64,000 nt of DNA. It comes from Cytophagales bacterium (GTDB lineage: Bacteria; Bacteroidota; Bacteroidia; Cytophagales; Flammeovirgaceae). The notes below the pieces were generated by a model. That model searched no databases, was not told the origin of the DNA, and was given only the letters and a program-made list of their open reading frames with translations. Each line of letters starts with the position of its first letter. The first letter of the stretch is position 1. A program made the translations under genes and the position numbers. Location: positions 310,001-374,000 of the forward strand of contig JANWWC010000003.1 of NCBI GenBank assembly GCA_025056215.1. Direction: 5' to 3'. Below, piece after piece: positions 1 through 8,716 of this stretch.

Positions 1-266
1 CGTCGCTTAGTAGTTTCTGTCTCATTGGTATAAAGGTTAAAAAAATGAGTGCAAAATTAAGATTAAGTCAAAAAATTCGCTCTTAATTAGTAATTTTTGT
101 TGCCTTCTTACATAAGCAGCGAAACAAAAATAAGAAAACTCTTATTATTCTTCTTGTAATATCAAAAGCAATCGATTTCATTTTATTAACAAAAAAGACA
201 ATTTTTTTTTAAAATAAAAAAAATCATGCCATTACATTGGAACTTTTTTAATAAAAAAGCGTTTTA
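1..266. other. AT-rich left-edge region without a recognised gene
   Basis: I see no convincing reading frame, RNA gene or repeat here. The stretch is dominated by A and T runs and leads into the promoter of the ammonium transporter. The end of an upstream gene may lie just outside the window. Confidence 0.5.
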
Positions 267-298
267 TTTGAAAAAGTTATATATTATTCTTAAATTTG
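267..298 (+). promoter_or_regulatory. Candidate Bacteroidota promoter of the ammonium transporter
   Basis: A TTTG at 267-270 is followed after 20 bases by TAAATTTG at 291-298. This matches the Bacteroidota primary-sigma pattern TTTG-N19-21-TAnnTTTG. The predicted transcript start is around 304, leaving a short A/T-rich leader before the ATG at 321. Confidence 0.5.
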
Positions 299-320
299 TT
301 TATCTAACGAATTATTAATT

Positions 321-1769
321 ATGAATTTACGAACACAATCAACTATTATTTTATTCATTTCTCTTAGCCTGATGAGTTTCCATCTATTCGGTCAAGAGTA
401 CGTAGATGTAGCTTCTATCAAAAATAATTTAGAAGATACGACTTTGAATTTGAATAGGCTCTGGGTTACGATTGCCGCAGCGATGGTCTTTTTTATGCAA
501 GCAGGTTTCAAAGCTCTTGAGGTAGGTTTAGCGCGACCGATGCATACTACTGCTATCGGATTAAAAAATGTGGTAGATTGGCTTATTGTGAGCTTAGTAT
601 TCTTTTCTGTAGGCTTTGGGTCTATGTTTGGGCACTCGGCAAGCGGATTTATAGGTACAGATTTATTTTTTTTGAATGGTATTGAAGATGGCAACAAACT
701 AGGAACTGTCTTTTTTTTATTTCAACTCGCTTTTGCAGGAACATCAGTTACCATTGTTTCTGGTGCGATGGCGGAACGAACAGGTTTTATCGCTTATGTC
801 ACACTTTCTTTATTTGTAGCGCTGCTCATTTACCCTGTTATTGGTCACTGGTGTTGGGGCAATCTATTTTTTGAAAACAATCCTGCTTGGTTAGCAGATA
901 TGGGTTTTATTGATTTTGCAGGTTCGACAGTAGTGCATTCGGTAGGAGCCTGGACGGCTCTGGTAGGAGTTTGGGTAGTAGGTCCTCGTATTGGAAGATA
1001 TAATGCCAAAGGAACCCTTCAACCTATGGGAGGAAGTAACTTAGCTTACTCTGTATTAGGAGTATTTATTCTTTGGTTTGGTTGGTGGGGATTTAATGGA
1101 GGGAGTCTTTTAGAAATAAACGATAAAGTAGGTGAGGTTATTCTTAACACGAATATCGCTGCCTCTGTTTCTGGCATAACATCTTTCTACCACTCTTATC
1201 TTTTTCAGAAAAGCAGAGATATTTACGAAAAATTATTAGGAGGCATCGTAGGAGGCTTAGTTGCTATCACGGCGTGCTGCCATTTAGTGACTCCTTTATC
1301 TTCTCTTGTTATTGGATTAGGAGCGGGTATTATCCATAATCTTTCTTTTGATTTAATTATCAAAAAACTTAGACTTGATGACCCCGTAGGTGCGATTCCT
1401 GTGCACGGATTTTGCGGAGTATGGGGCACATTGTGTGTAGGTTTTTTTGGAGAAGCCTCTCGCTTCCCAGAAGGATGGGATAGAGTATCTCAAATTGGAA
1501 TTCAAGCATTAGGCATTGTCGTTACCTTTGTATTTGTCATTACAGTTTCTTACATCATTATGATGATTCTCAAATCTACTGTGGGATTGCGAATTTCTCC
1601 TATGGAAGAAAAAACAGGAATGTACTTTGCGATCGCTCCAGAAGAGGAAGGACAAGAAGAAATTGACGCTGAAACGCTTATGAAATTCATGGAGGGAATA
1701 GAAGAAGAAAACCCTCAAGAAAACATCGACACAAATCTTTCTGAACAAGAGCAGAAAAAACAGATATAA
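321..1769 (+). CDS. amt: Ammonium transporter (Amt family)
   Basis: Inner-membrane channel for ammonium/ammonia uptake. A cleavable signal peptide (residues 1-25, ending LFGQ) precedes about eleven membrane segments, as in other Amt proteins. The conserved pore histidines are visible as H206 in STVVHSVG and H362 in IPVHGFCGVWG. The family block FQLAFAGTSVTIVSGAMAER is at about 134-153. The C-terminal cytoplasmic tail after about residue 425 is long and acidic (EEEGQEEID, EEENPQEN), which is more than the usual tail. A P-II (glnK) gene normally follows amt but is not present; a 69-residue unknown protein follows instead. The start at 321 gives the intact signal peptide and sits 23 bases after the promoter box. 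Function is certain at family level; the role of the tail is unknown. Confidence 0.95.
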   Translation: MNLRTQSTIILFISLSLMSFHLFGQEYVDVASIKNNLEDTTLNLNRLWVTIAAAMVFFMQAGFKALEVGLARPMHTTAIGLKNVVDWLIVSLVFFSVGFGSMFGHSASGFIGTDLFFLNGIEDGNKLGTVFFLFQLAFAGTSVTIVSGAMAERTGFIAYVTLSLFVALLIYPVIGHWCWGNLFFENNPAWLADMGFIDFAGSTVVHSVGAWTALVGVWVVGPRIGRYNAKGTLQPMGGSNLAYSVLGVFILWFGWWGFNGGSLLEINDKVGEVILNTNIAASVSGITSFYHSYLFQKSRDIYEKLLGGIVGGLVAITACCHLVTPLSSLVIGLGAGIIHNLSFDLIIKKLRLDDPVGAIPVHGFCGVWGTLCVGFFGEASRFPEGWDRVSQIGIQALGIVVTFVFVITVSYIIMMILKSTVGLRISPMEEKTGMYFAIAPEEEGQEEIDAETLMKFMEGIEEENPQENIDTNLSEQEQKKQI

Positions 1770-1796
1770 AGTTTTAACTGATTACCTTTGAATGCT

Positions 1797-2006
1797 ATGT
1801 CAAGAACAATTCATCAAGTATCTGTACAAAAAACTAAGGGAGGATTTAACCTTATGACTGTCGAGGAGTTTATGGAAATTCCTGCCTTGGAGCGCATGGA
1901 ACTTGCTTTCAAAAAAAAGGTAACCTTTTTAGATGAAAACGGTGAAATTATTCCCCCAGCGGAGGGTATGAAAATTCTCACTGAAATGTTCAAAAACAAA
2001 AAGTAA
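1797..2006 (+). CDS. Small conserved-looking protein of unknown function
   Basis: Encodes 69 residues from the ATG at 1797 (MSRTIHQVSV). A TTG nine bases upstream would add three residues, but ATG is preferred because nearly all neighbours use it. The protein is soluble, lysine-rich, and contains a VEEFMEIPALERMELAF helix-like segment followed by a short turn-rich KKVTFLDENGEIIPP stretch. I recognise no domain. It lies 27 bases after amt and 39 bases before the propeller/PP2C gene on the same strand, so co-transcription with amt is plausible. Its position matches where glnK would usually be, but it does not look like a P-II protein. Confidence 0.65.
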   Translation: MSRTIHQVSVQKTKGGFNLMTVEEFMEIPALERMELAFKKKVTFLDENGEIIPPAEGMKILTEMFKNKK

Positions 2007-2045
2007 AGCTTTTAGTCTTTCCCCAAAACTAAACGAATAATTACT

Positions 2046-5000
2046 ATGGAACTCTTTTCAAAACAAAAGAGAATGTGTTTTCTTTTGTTGGTTCTGATTG
2101 TTCATCTTGCACATTCTCAAGCAAATTTTGAGTATCTTACTCAATATACTTCTCATTATTATGGAGCTGAGGAAGGTTTTTTATCTGCTTCAGTTACAGG
2201 AATTGAACAAGATAACCATGGCTTTCTTTGGATTACCTCTGAAAGTGGGCTGTACCGCTTCGATGGATTCCAGTTTAAAGAATATTCTCTTAAAGATTTT
2301 CCTTATTTAGATAATAACTTTTTTGCAGCAATACAAAAAGACGAAGCAAGTGGAAAATTATGGATAGCTACACGCCAAAATGGACTTATTTCATATCAAG
2401 ATTTCAATTTTCAAGGAACAGATTCTTTTAGCCTCCATCAATTTCAATATACTATTCTTACAATTCATCTTATTTCTAAAGGAGTACTTATCGGAACACA
2501 AAAAAATGGTTTATGGATTTACCAAAACGGAGTTTATCAAAAACTTTCAATCTCATCAGAAATCGATAACTCATCTATTACAGCGATAGCCAAAAGCACA
2601 CTAGGTTCTATCTGGATAGCTGTAGCTAATCGAGGAATTTATCGCTTAAAATCTATTTCGCGCGAAAGATGCCGAATTGATGCCTTTTATCAAGATTCTT
2701 CGCTTAATAATGTATATGCTCTTATTTCCAATCTTACTTATCTGTGGGCAGCAACTTCACACGGTTTTGTAAAGGTGGTAGGAAACTCATTACAACTAAT
2801 AGAATCTACCCAAAATATACCAATTTATCACTGTCTTCAAGACACTTTGCATAAAAACTTCTGGTTAGCTACAGCTAAAGGAATTGCAAAATATAACTAC
2901 CAAACCAATTCTATCCACTGGCTAACCCCTAAACAAGGACTGAATTTCGAGGGTTGCCGTTATCTTTTTATAGATAGAGAAAAAACTATCTGGGGAGCAT
3001 CTTCCGATATTAAAGGAGAACTCGTCCAACTTATTGGTGGAAAATTTTTAGTCTATTCCATTCATGAAGGACTTCCTTCTAACTACATTCATCGCGTTAT
3101 TCAACTGCAAAAAGATTGTGTTCTCATTATTAGCCATGCTCACGACATTACAATTCTTACACCTCACTCCCAATATAACATTACATTTTCTGATACAATA
3201 CAAGATGCTATCTTCGTAGGAAATCATTATTATATAGCTGGAAATATTCTTTATAAAACTCAACCAGACTTAAAGATATTGCAGAAAATCCCAGAAATTA
3301 TACATCCTTATTATTTGTATACAGATAGAAAGCAATCTGTTTGGATAGCAACTCCCACATATTTATTTAAAATTTCGGAAGTACATCATCCTTTACGAGT
3401 AGCCGATATTAAAGAATTTTATGTTTATAAGATAGAGGAAGACAACGAGGGGAATTTATTATTAGCTACTTCAAAAGGTTTTTTTAAACTTTCTTCTTCA
3501 CAACAACTCGCTAATCTTTATAATTCCCACGCTGTTTATAGTTTTTTACAAGTAGATAGCCGCATTTTATTGGCAACACATCACGGAATTCAGATTTTTC
3601 ATCCTAACGGTCCTAAAATAGTTCCTGTTAACTTAAAGCTTCCTACGGATATTATTTACGACATTGTAACAGATTCTCAAGGGAGATTTTGGATCTCTAC
3701 AGCAAAAGGAATTGCCGAGTTAGGGGCTTCTTTTTTACAAGCCAACCAAAGCGCAGAACCTTCTCGTTTTTTGGATGTTCGCGATGGACTTCGAAGCGCT
3801 TTTTTCCAGTATCCTATTCATATACAATTGGATAGTGTTAATAATCTCTGGATATACACCGATAAAGGGCTTCATGTGTTAAAAACAGATGATATTGTAT
3901 TGAACTATCAAAAACCTGCTATTAGCATCTATGGCTTTTGGGCAGATAATCAACTAATAAATGTAACGAACTTTTCTAAGGTAAGCATTCCGCCCGGGGT
4001 TAATCGTTTTGAAATTGATTATGCAGTAGTAAGCTTGCTCAATCCTTCAAAAGTACGTATCAAATACAAACTTGAAGGATTTGACATAGATTGGCGCGAA
4101 GTTGAAACAGAGCGAAAAGCCATCTATACCAATTTGCCGAGCGGAAACTACACTTTTAAAGTAATTGCATGTAATGCAGATAATATATGGAACTTAGAAG
4201 GAAAATCAATTTCATTTCACTATCAGCCTTATTTTTATAAAACAACTCTTTTTTATGTTATTGTAGCCTTTCTTATTTCTATAGTAGCCATTTATTTCTA
4301 TCGCTCTAAAATACAAATTCATAAGAAACGCTCAGAAGATTTGATGCGAATTGTCGTAAGGAGAACCAACGAATTAGCTCATCAAAAAAGACAAATTGAG
4401 CAACAAAAAGAGGAAATAGAGCACGCTTATTACACCATTTCTACAGTAAGTCAAATCGGACAAAAAGTGACTTCTACACTAAACTTACAAGAAATTATAG
4501 CAACTGTCCGACAAAATTTAAAATCTCTTATGCCTACAGAAATCTTTAGCATCGGATTTCTCGACGAACTCAACACAAGCTTAGAGATTCAGCATTTTTT
4601 AGAAGGTACCGAACCCAAATACTATTTTAAAGAATATCTCGACAACACAGATTCTCCCTTCGTGCGCTCTGTAGTAGAAAGAAAACCTCTTATAGTGAGT
4701 AGCGATGTAAAAAATTCTTTCACATCAGAGCCAGAATCGGCATTGTATGTTCCTCTCACACTCGAAAATCGAGCAATCGGAGTAATTAGTATACAATCTT
4801 ATCAAAAAAATGCATATCAAGAAAGCGATATCACAATTCTACAAACATTGGCTTCTTACGTCTCCATTGCATATTTAAACGCACAAACATATCTAGTGAT
4901 TGAAGAAAAAAATCAAAACATTACAGATAGTTTGCGCTATGCTCAAACAATTCAACAAGCCCTTCTACCTACACGCTTTGAATTAGAACAAGTGTTTCAA

Positions 5001-5672
5001 GAATATTTTCTTATTTATTTGCCAAAAGATATTGTTTCAGGAGATTTTTATTGGTTTATGCAAGTAGACCAAGTGAAATTTATCGCTGCTGTAGATTGCA
5101 CGGGGCACGGTGTTCCTGGAGCTTTTATGAGTATGATTGGAAACGAATTTTTGAATGAAATCATCGGTGTAGAAAAAATCTATGAGCCTGCTAAAATTTT
5201 AGAAAGACTCCACACTAATGTTCGGCGTGCTCTCAGGCAAGAAGAAAATCAAAATACAGACGGTATGGATGTTTGTTTATGCAGAATAGAAGCGATTAGT
5301 CTCGGACATCGAAAAATCGTTTTTGCAGGGGCAAGGCGCTCACTAATTTATACAAACCGCGGAGAACTACGGGAAGAAAAAGGAGATAAATGCTCAATCG
5401 GTGGAATTCAACGCGAGAACATTCGAACCTTTCAGCAAAAAGAACTTATCTTATCAAAAGGAGAAATTATTTATTTGTTTACAGATGGAATTGTAGACCA
5501 AAACAATCCACAAGGAAAAAGATTAGGCTCTGCCCGCTTTTTTAGTTTGATTGATGAAATCAAATCACTTTCTATGCGTGAGCAAAAAGCTCTTATCTTA
5601 GCAGAATTGGCTTCACATCAGAGCAGTAGTTTGCAAAGAGATGATATCACTGTCATTGGTATAAAAATATAA
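2046..5672 (+). CDS. Two-component-regulator propeller sensor with GAF and PP2C/SpoIIE phosphatase output
   Basis: A 1208-residue membrane sensor. A signal peptide (1-25) is followed by a large periplasmic region of propeller repeats (about 30-630; for example GFLWITSESGLYRFDG). A Y_Y_Y domain follows (about 655-725, with YKLEGFDIDWRE and LPSGNYTFKV). One membrane helix lies at about 732-755 and a coiled coil at 765-800. A GAF domain (about 805-945) precedes a C-terminal PP2C-type SpoIIE phosphatase (about 975-1208). The phosphatase shows GDFYW near 999, TGHGVPGAF near 1019 and FTDGIVDQ near 1145, which carry the metal-binding aspartates. Propeller/Y_Y_Y proteins usually end in a histidine kinase; here the output is a serine/threonine phosphatase, probably acting on an anti-sigma-factor-antagonist-type partner (inference). 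The signal sensed is unknown. It ends 3 bases before the convergent DUF423 gene. Confidence 0.9.
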   Translation: MELFSKQKRMCFLLLVLIVHLAHSQANFEYLTQYTSHYYGAEEGFLSASVTGIEQDNHGFLWITSESGLYRFDGFQFKEYSLKDFPYLDNNFFAAIQKDEASGKLWIATRQNGLISYQDFNFQGTDSFSLHQFQYTILTIHLISKGVLIGTQKNGLWIYQNGVYQKLSISSEIDNSSITAIAKSTLGSIWIAVANRGIYRLKSISRERCRIDAFYQDSSLNNVYALISNLTYLWAATSHGFVKVVGNSLQLIESTQNIPIYHCLQDTLHKNFWLATAKGIAKYNYQTNSIHWLTPKQGLNFEGCRYLFIDREKTIWGASSDIKGELVQLIGGKFLVYSIHEGLPSNYIHRVIQLQKDCVLIISHAHDITILTPHSQYNITFSDTIQDAIFVGNHYYIAGNILYKTQPDLKILQKIPEIIHPYYLYTDRKQSVWIATPTYLFKISEVHHPLRVADIKEFYVYKIEEDNEGNLLLATSKGFFKLSSSQQLANLYNSHAVYSFLQVDSRILLATHHGIQIFHPNGPKIVPVNLKLPTDIIYDIVTDSQGRFWISTAKGIAELGASFLQANQSAEPSRFLDVRDGLRSAFFQYPIHIQLDSVNNLWIYTDKGLHVLKTDDIVLNYQKPAISIYGFWADNQLINVTNFSKVSIPPGVNRFEIDYAVVSLLNPSKVRIKYKLEGFDIDWREVETERKAIYTNLPSGNYTFKVIACNADNIWNLEGKSISFHYQPYFYKTTLFYVIVAFLISIVAIYFYRSKIQIHKKRSEDLMRIVVRRTNELAHQKRQIEQQKEEIEHAYYTISTVSQIGQKVTSTLNLQEIIATVRQNLKSLMPTEIFSIGFLDELNTSLEIQHFLEGTEPKYYFKEYLDNTDSPFVRSVVERKPLIVSSDVKNSFTSEPESALYVPLTLENRAIGVISIQSYQKNAYQESDITILQTLASYVSIAYLNAQTYLVIEEKNQNITDSLRYAQTIQQALLPTRFELEQVFQEYFLIYLPKDIVSGDFYWFMQVDQVKFIAAVDCTGHGVPGAFMSMIGNEFLNEIIGVEKIYEPAKILERLHTNVRRALRQEENQNTDGMDVCLCRIEAISLGHRKIVFAGARRSLIYTNRGELREEKGDKCSIGGIQRENIRTFQQKELILSKGEIIYLFTDGIVDQNNPQGKRLGSARFFSLIDEIKSLSMREQKALILAELASHQSSSLQRDDITVIGIKI

Positions 5673-5675
5673 AGT

Positions 5676-6062
5676 TTAAAGAACTAATTTTCTAAAAGAC
5701 CAACCTAAAAACAACCAAGCTGCGATGAGCATGATTCCTCCAAAAGGAGTAATAAAACCTATCCATCGATAAGAAGTAACAGAAAAAACATAAAGAGACC
5801 CTGAAAAAAGAATAATTCCCCATAAGAATAATTGGCCAGCTTGATGAATTGAGCGGTTTTGTTCTGGGAAAATTTTTTGTAAAATTCCTACGCCAATTAG
5901 TGCTAAAGCATGATAGAAATGATATTCAACAGCTGTTTGGTAGATCGCTATTTTTTGGTTTGCTTCTAAAAAATTTTTAAAAGCGTGCGCGCCGAATGCT
6001 CCTAAAACAATCGCTTTTGCTCCCGCTACAGCTCCTACAGATATCCAATTTTTAAACATCAT
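5676..6062 (-). CDS. DUF423 family small membrane protein
   Basis: A 128-residue protein with four predicted membrane helices. It matches the DUF423/YgdD family by its N-terminal AGAKAIVLGAFGAHAF motif, the central YQTAVEYHFYHALALIGVG motif and the C-terminal ITPFGGIMLIAAW motif. The length is typical of the family. The biochemical role of the family is unknown. The gene is downstream of the NYN-RNase gene on the same strand, but the 299-base gap with two parS sites makes independent transcription likely. It converges on the propeller/PP2C gene with only a 3-base gap and no obvious terminator. Confidence 0.9.
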   Translation of the reverse strand: MMFKNWISVGAVAGAKAIVLGAFGAHAFKNFLEANQKIAIYQTAVEYHFYHALALIGVGILQKIFPEQNRSIHQAGQLFLWGIILFSGSLYVFSVTSYRWIGFITPFGGIMLIAAWLFLGWSFRKLVL

Positions 6063-6085
6063 AAAAAATAAATTTTTACATAAAA

Positions 6086-6101
6086 TGTTCCACGTGGAAC
6101 A
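6086..6101. other. parS: parS-type centromere site (16-bp perfect palindrome)
   Basis: TGTTCCACGTGGAACA is a perfect 16-bp palindrome matching the ParB-binding consensus TGTTNCACGTGNAACA at every fixed position. It lies in the non-coding gap between the DUF423 and NYN genes, 116 bases from a second copy. It probably nucleates ParB spreading for chromosome segregation. Confidence 0.85.
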
Positions 6102-6217
6102 GCTACAAAGTTATATTCCATTAATACTTTTAGAAGTACAAAATTAATTTCTCGCTTAGCACTCAAACCAAATCTATATAGCAACTTCAATCATAGCACT
6201 ATTTTCCAAAACTCACG

Positions 6218-6233
6218 TGTTTCACGTGAAACA
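6218..6233. other. parS: parS-type centromere site (canonical)
   Basis: TGTTTCACGTGAAACA is identical to the canonical Bacillus-type parS sequence and is a perfect palindrome. It is the second site in the same 299-base gap. No ParA or ParB gene is in the window. Confidence 0.9.
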
Positions 6234-6361
6234 AAAAATCTCACAAGTCGGATTTTTACTCTGATTTTTTAAACAACCTATTTTCAACAAAAGAATGTTT
6301 CAAAAATTTAAAATAGTTCAATTTTTTTAGGTTTTGATTGATGATATTGCTAAAGAAGCTA

Positions 6362-7276
6362 CTAAATCCTTCTGACGTCTACTGCTACATCGCTATTTTC
6401 TCGTTTCTCAATTCGGAACTCTACCCAGTCTCCTTCTTTTAGTTGAGAAAACTCATCGTTTACCACAGCCGAATAATGAAAAAACAAATTGCTTGGCGGG
6501 TAACTAATAAAGCCATAACCCTGCTTGATGCTAAAAATAGTACTTCTTTTATAAAGTAAGCTGTTTTGAGTTGGACCTAATTCATTAGAAAGAGATTCTT
6601 GTTTTTTAGATACAATCTCTTTCTGTACAAACAAATTGTTAATTAAAGCATCATTTCGATTGATTTTATTATCAATAATTTCATGCATAAGTATCGGATA
6701 AGTAGCTTCTTTGAGAAGTTCTAATGAAGTAGTGGTTCGCTTTTGCCTTCCTGTTCGCTCATCTGTGAATTCAAAATCCCACCCTATTACCATTACGCGT
6801 ATGCCTAAAGTATTCAGTTTTCGTACTAATGAAACATAATCACCATCACACGCAATCAGCACAACAACGTTGAATTTTTTATACATAGATAACTCAAACG
6901 CCTCTAAAGCGAGCCACACATCTATTCCTTTTTCTTCGCGTTTGCCTTCGCGAATGCGTAAAGGTAAATAATGAGTAACAACACCTTCGCTCATCAAAAT
7001 ATCGTCGAAAATACGCTCCGCTAAGAGTTTGTTCTGCTCTTCTGCATCATAAGAACTCAACCTCCCTCTGAAATAATGCGCATCTACAATATGGCAAAAC
7101 TTAAGTTCTACTTTTTCATACTCAGCTACTTTATTTCTTATGAATTCGTGTAGACCAGAAATGCTAAGTCTTGCATTTCTAGGATGCTCGTAGTTATAAT
7201 AATTACTTACATGAAAAAAATAGTTTCCGTCATAAAAAACACCTATCTTGATAAGTTTCCCATCATTTTCGAACAT
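6362..7276 (-). CDS. NYN (PIN-like) RNase fused to a cold-shock domain
   Basis: A 304-residue cytoplasmic protein. The N-terminal NYN/LabA-like domain (about 8-195) has the acidic residues expected for a metal-dependent nuclease: D16 in VFYDGNY, D119 in KGIDVWLAL, and D144/D146 in ACDGDYVSLV. The C-terminal 60 residues form a cold-shock/OB domain with KQGYGFI (251-257) and LFFHYS (264-269), resembling RNP1 and RNP2. The linker (about 200-243) is low-complexity and charged. The domain pairing suggests an RNase targeted to single-stranded or structured RNA (inference). Its substrate is unknown. A -7 promoter box lies 50 bases upstream. It is transcribed away from MoxR, and the parS sites are just downstream. 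Confidence 0.85.
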   Translation of the reverse strand: MFENDGKLIKIGVFYDGNYFFHVSNYYNYEHPRNARLSISGLHEFIRNKVAEYEKVELKFCHIVDAHYFRGRLSSYDAEEQNKLLAERIFDDILMSEGVVTHYLPLRIREGKREEKGIDVWLALEAFELSMYKKFNVVVLIACDGDYVSLVRKLNTLGIRVMVIGWDFEFTDERTGRQKRTTTSLELLKEATYPILMHEIIDNKINRNDALINNLFVQKEIVSKKQESLSNELGPTQNSLLYKRSTIFSIKQGYGFISYPPSNLFFHYSAVVNDEFSQLKEGDWVEFRIEKRENSDVAVDVRRI

Positions 7277-7325
7277 ATCTTTTTTTGATTACTTTTTTAT
7301 CTATTTTAAAATTTTGGCTTTCTTT

Positions 7326-7333
7326 CAAAAGTA
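7326..7333 (-). promoter_or_regulatory. Candidate -7 promoter box of the NYN-RNase gene
   Basis: Read on the minus strand this is TACTTTTG, matching TAnnTTTG, 50 bases upstream of the start at 7276. No good TTTG element was seen at the right distance, so the assignment is tentative. Confidence 0.3.
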
Positions 7334-7552
7334 AGAAATTATTATTGAAATTGAAAGTTGTATTCTTGCGGTTTTGCATAGAACAACAGTAGAATAATCT
7401 TGATTTTAGCAAAGTAGAAGGAGAATTATCCGACACTCAAAAACACCCTCGATGCTTAGAAATACAGAAAAGTATTATAAGTTCTTTTTGCAAGAGAGAG
7501 TTTCCATTTATATTTTAGCTTTTTTGAAAATATTCCAACTAAAACACCAAAC

Positions 7553-8521
7553 ATGAATATGAAATATACTTCTGATAAAGAAGCTGCTGATGCACTACAA
7601 GCGTCTTTTCAAAAATTAGAAAAAGAAGTTTCTAAAATCATTATTGGTCAAGAGGAAGTTATTAAACTACTGGTAACCGCTATTTTTTGCCAAGGTCATT
7701 GTCTTTTAGTAGGAGTTCCAGGTTTAGCAAAAACCTTGCTCATTCAAACTCTTAGTAAAGCTCTCAATCTGGTTTTTAATAGAATTCAGTTTACTCCTGA
7801 CCTCATGCCTTCTGATATACTAGGCTCTGAAACCATGGACAAAGAACGAAATTTTCAATTTATTAAAGGACCGATTTTCGCAAATATCATTTTGGCAGAT
7901 GAAATCAACCGTACTCCTCCTAAAACCCAAGCGGCGCTTTTAGAATCTATGCAAGAATATTCTGTAACAGTTTCAGGAAGACACTTTCAACTCGACCGTC
8001 CTTTTTTTGTGCTTGCTACACAAAATCCTATCGAACAAGAAGGAACTTATCCGCTTCCTGAAGCCCAACTTGATAGATTTATGTTTAATATTCTGTTGGA
8101 CTATCCCAGTTATCGGAGTGAAGTTGAAATTGTTAAAAATACTACTTCTGACAATAAACCTACTGTGGAAATTGTAATGAACAAAGAAGATATTCTTTAC
8201 TTTCAGCAACTTGTTCGCAGAGTCCCTGTAGCGGATAACGTAATAGAATACGCCGTTCGACTAGTAAACAAAACACGTCCTCAAAAAGAATTAGCTACCG
8301 AAATTACTAACGAATATATAGAATGGGGAGCGGGTCCACGCGCTTCTCAATCGTTGGTGCTGGCTGCTAAATGTCATGCTTTGTTGCTTGGAAAGTATTC
8401 GCCTGATATTGAAGACGTTCAAGCTGTCGCAATTCCTGTATTGCGTCATCGCGTTGTGCGCAATTTCAAAGCAGAAGCCGAGGGAATTACGATTGAAACA
8501 ATCCTTCAAAAACTCATGTAA
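7553..8521 (+). CDS. MoxR family AAA+ ATPase
   Basis: A 322-residue cytoplasmic AAA+ chaperone-like ATPase. Walker A is GVPGLAKT (54-61) and Walker B is IILADEIN (112-119). The family block TQNPIEQEGTYPLPEAQLDRF follows Walker B, and the C-terminal AAA lid ends at LRHRVVRNF. Length and motifs fit the MRP subgroup common in Bacteroidota. MoxR usually sits beside DUF58, BatA/BatB (von Willebrand A) genes and assembles or activates those partners. Here no such gene follows; the next gene is ceramidase-like, 195 bases away. Its client is therefore unclear. Confidence 0.95.
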   Translation: MNMKYTSDKEAADALQASFQKLEKEVSKIIIGQEEVIKLLVTAIFCQGHCLLVGVPGLAKTLLIQTLSKALNLVFNRIQFTPDLMPSDILGSETMDKERNFQFIKGPIFANIILADEINRTPPKTQAALLESMQEYSVTVSGRHFQLDRPFFVLATQNPIEQEGTYPLPEAQLDRFMFNILLDYPSYRSEVEIVKNTTSDNKPTVEIVMNKEDILYFQQLVRRVPVADNVIEYAVRLVNKTRPQKELATEITNEYIEWGAGPRASQSLVLAAKCHALLLGKYSPDIEDVQAVAIPVLRHRVVRNFKAEAEGITIETILQKLM

Positions 8522-8716
8522 TTTTTTGTTTGAAGATTTTCTATGTTTTAAACGCTTTTTACTTTCAATTGTGAAAAAGGCGAAATATGCCTTGTTTGTG
8601 CAAAATGCTATTTCTGTTAGATTAAATTTTCCATTCAACAATATTTTTCTTTCTAAACCATAAAAAAACTTCTTTTTTTACGTTTCTTATATACGAATTT
8701 GAAAATGTAAGTATTC

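Noticed and set aside
1783-1790. TACCTTTG before the 69-residue gene
   Set aside because: It lies only 6 bases from the start, which would require a leaderless transcript, and no TTTG is at the right distance upstream.
8376-8663. 95-codon frame overlapping the moxR 3' end
   Set aside because: Starts inside moxR in another frame and lacks a recognisable domain.
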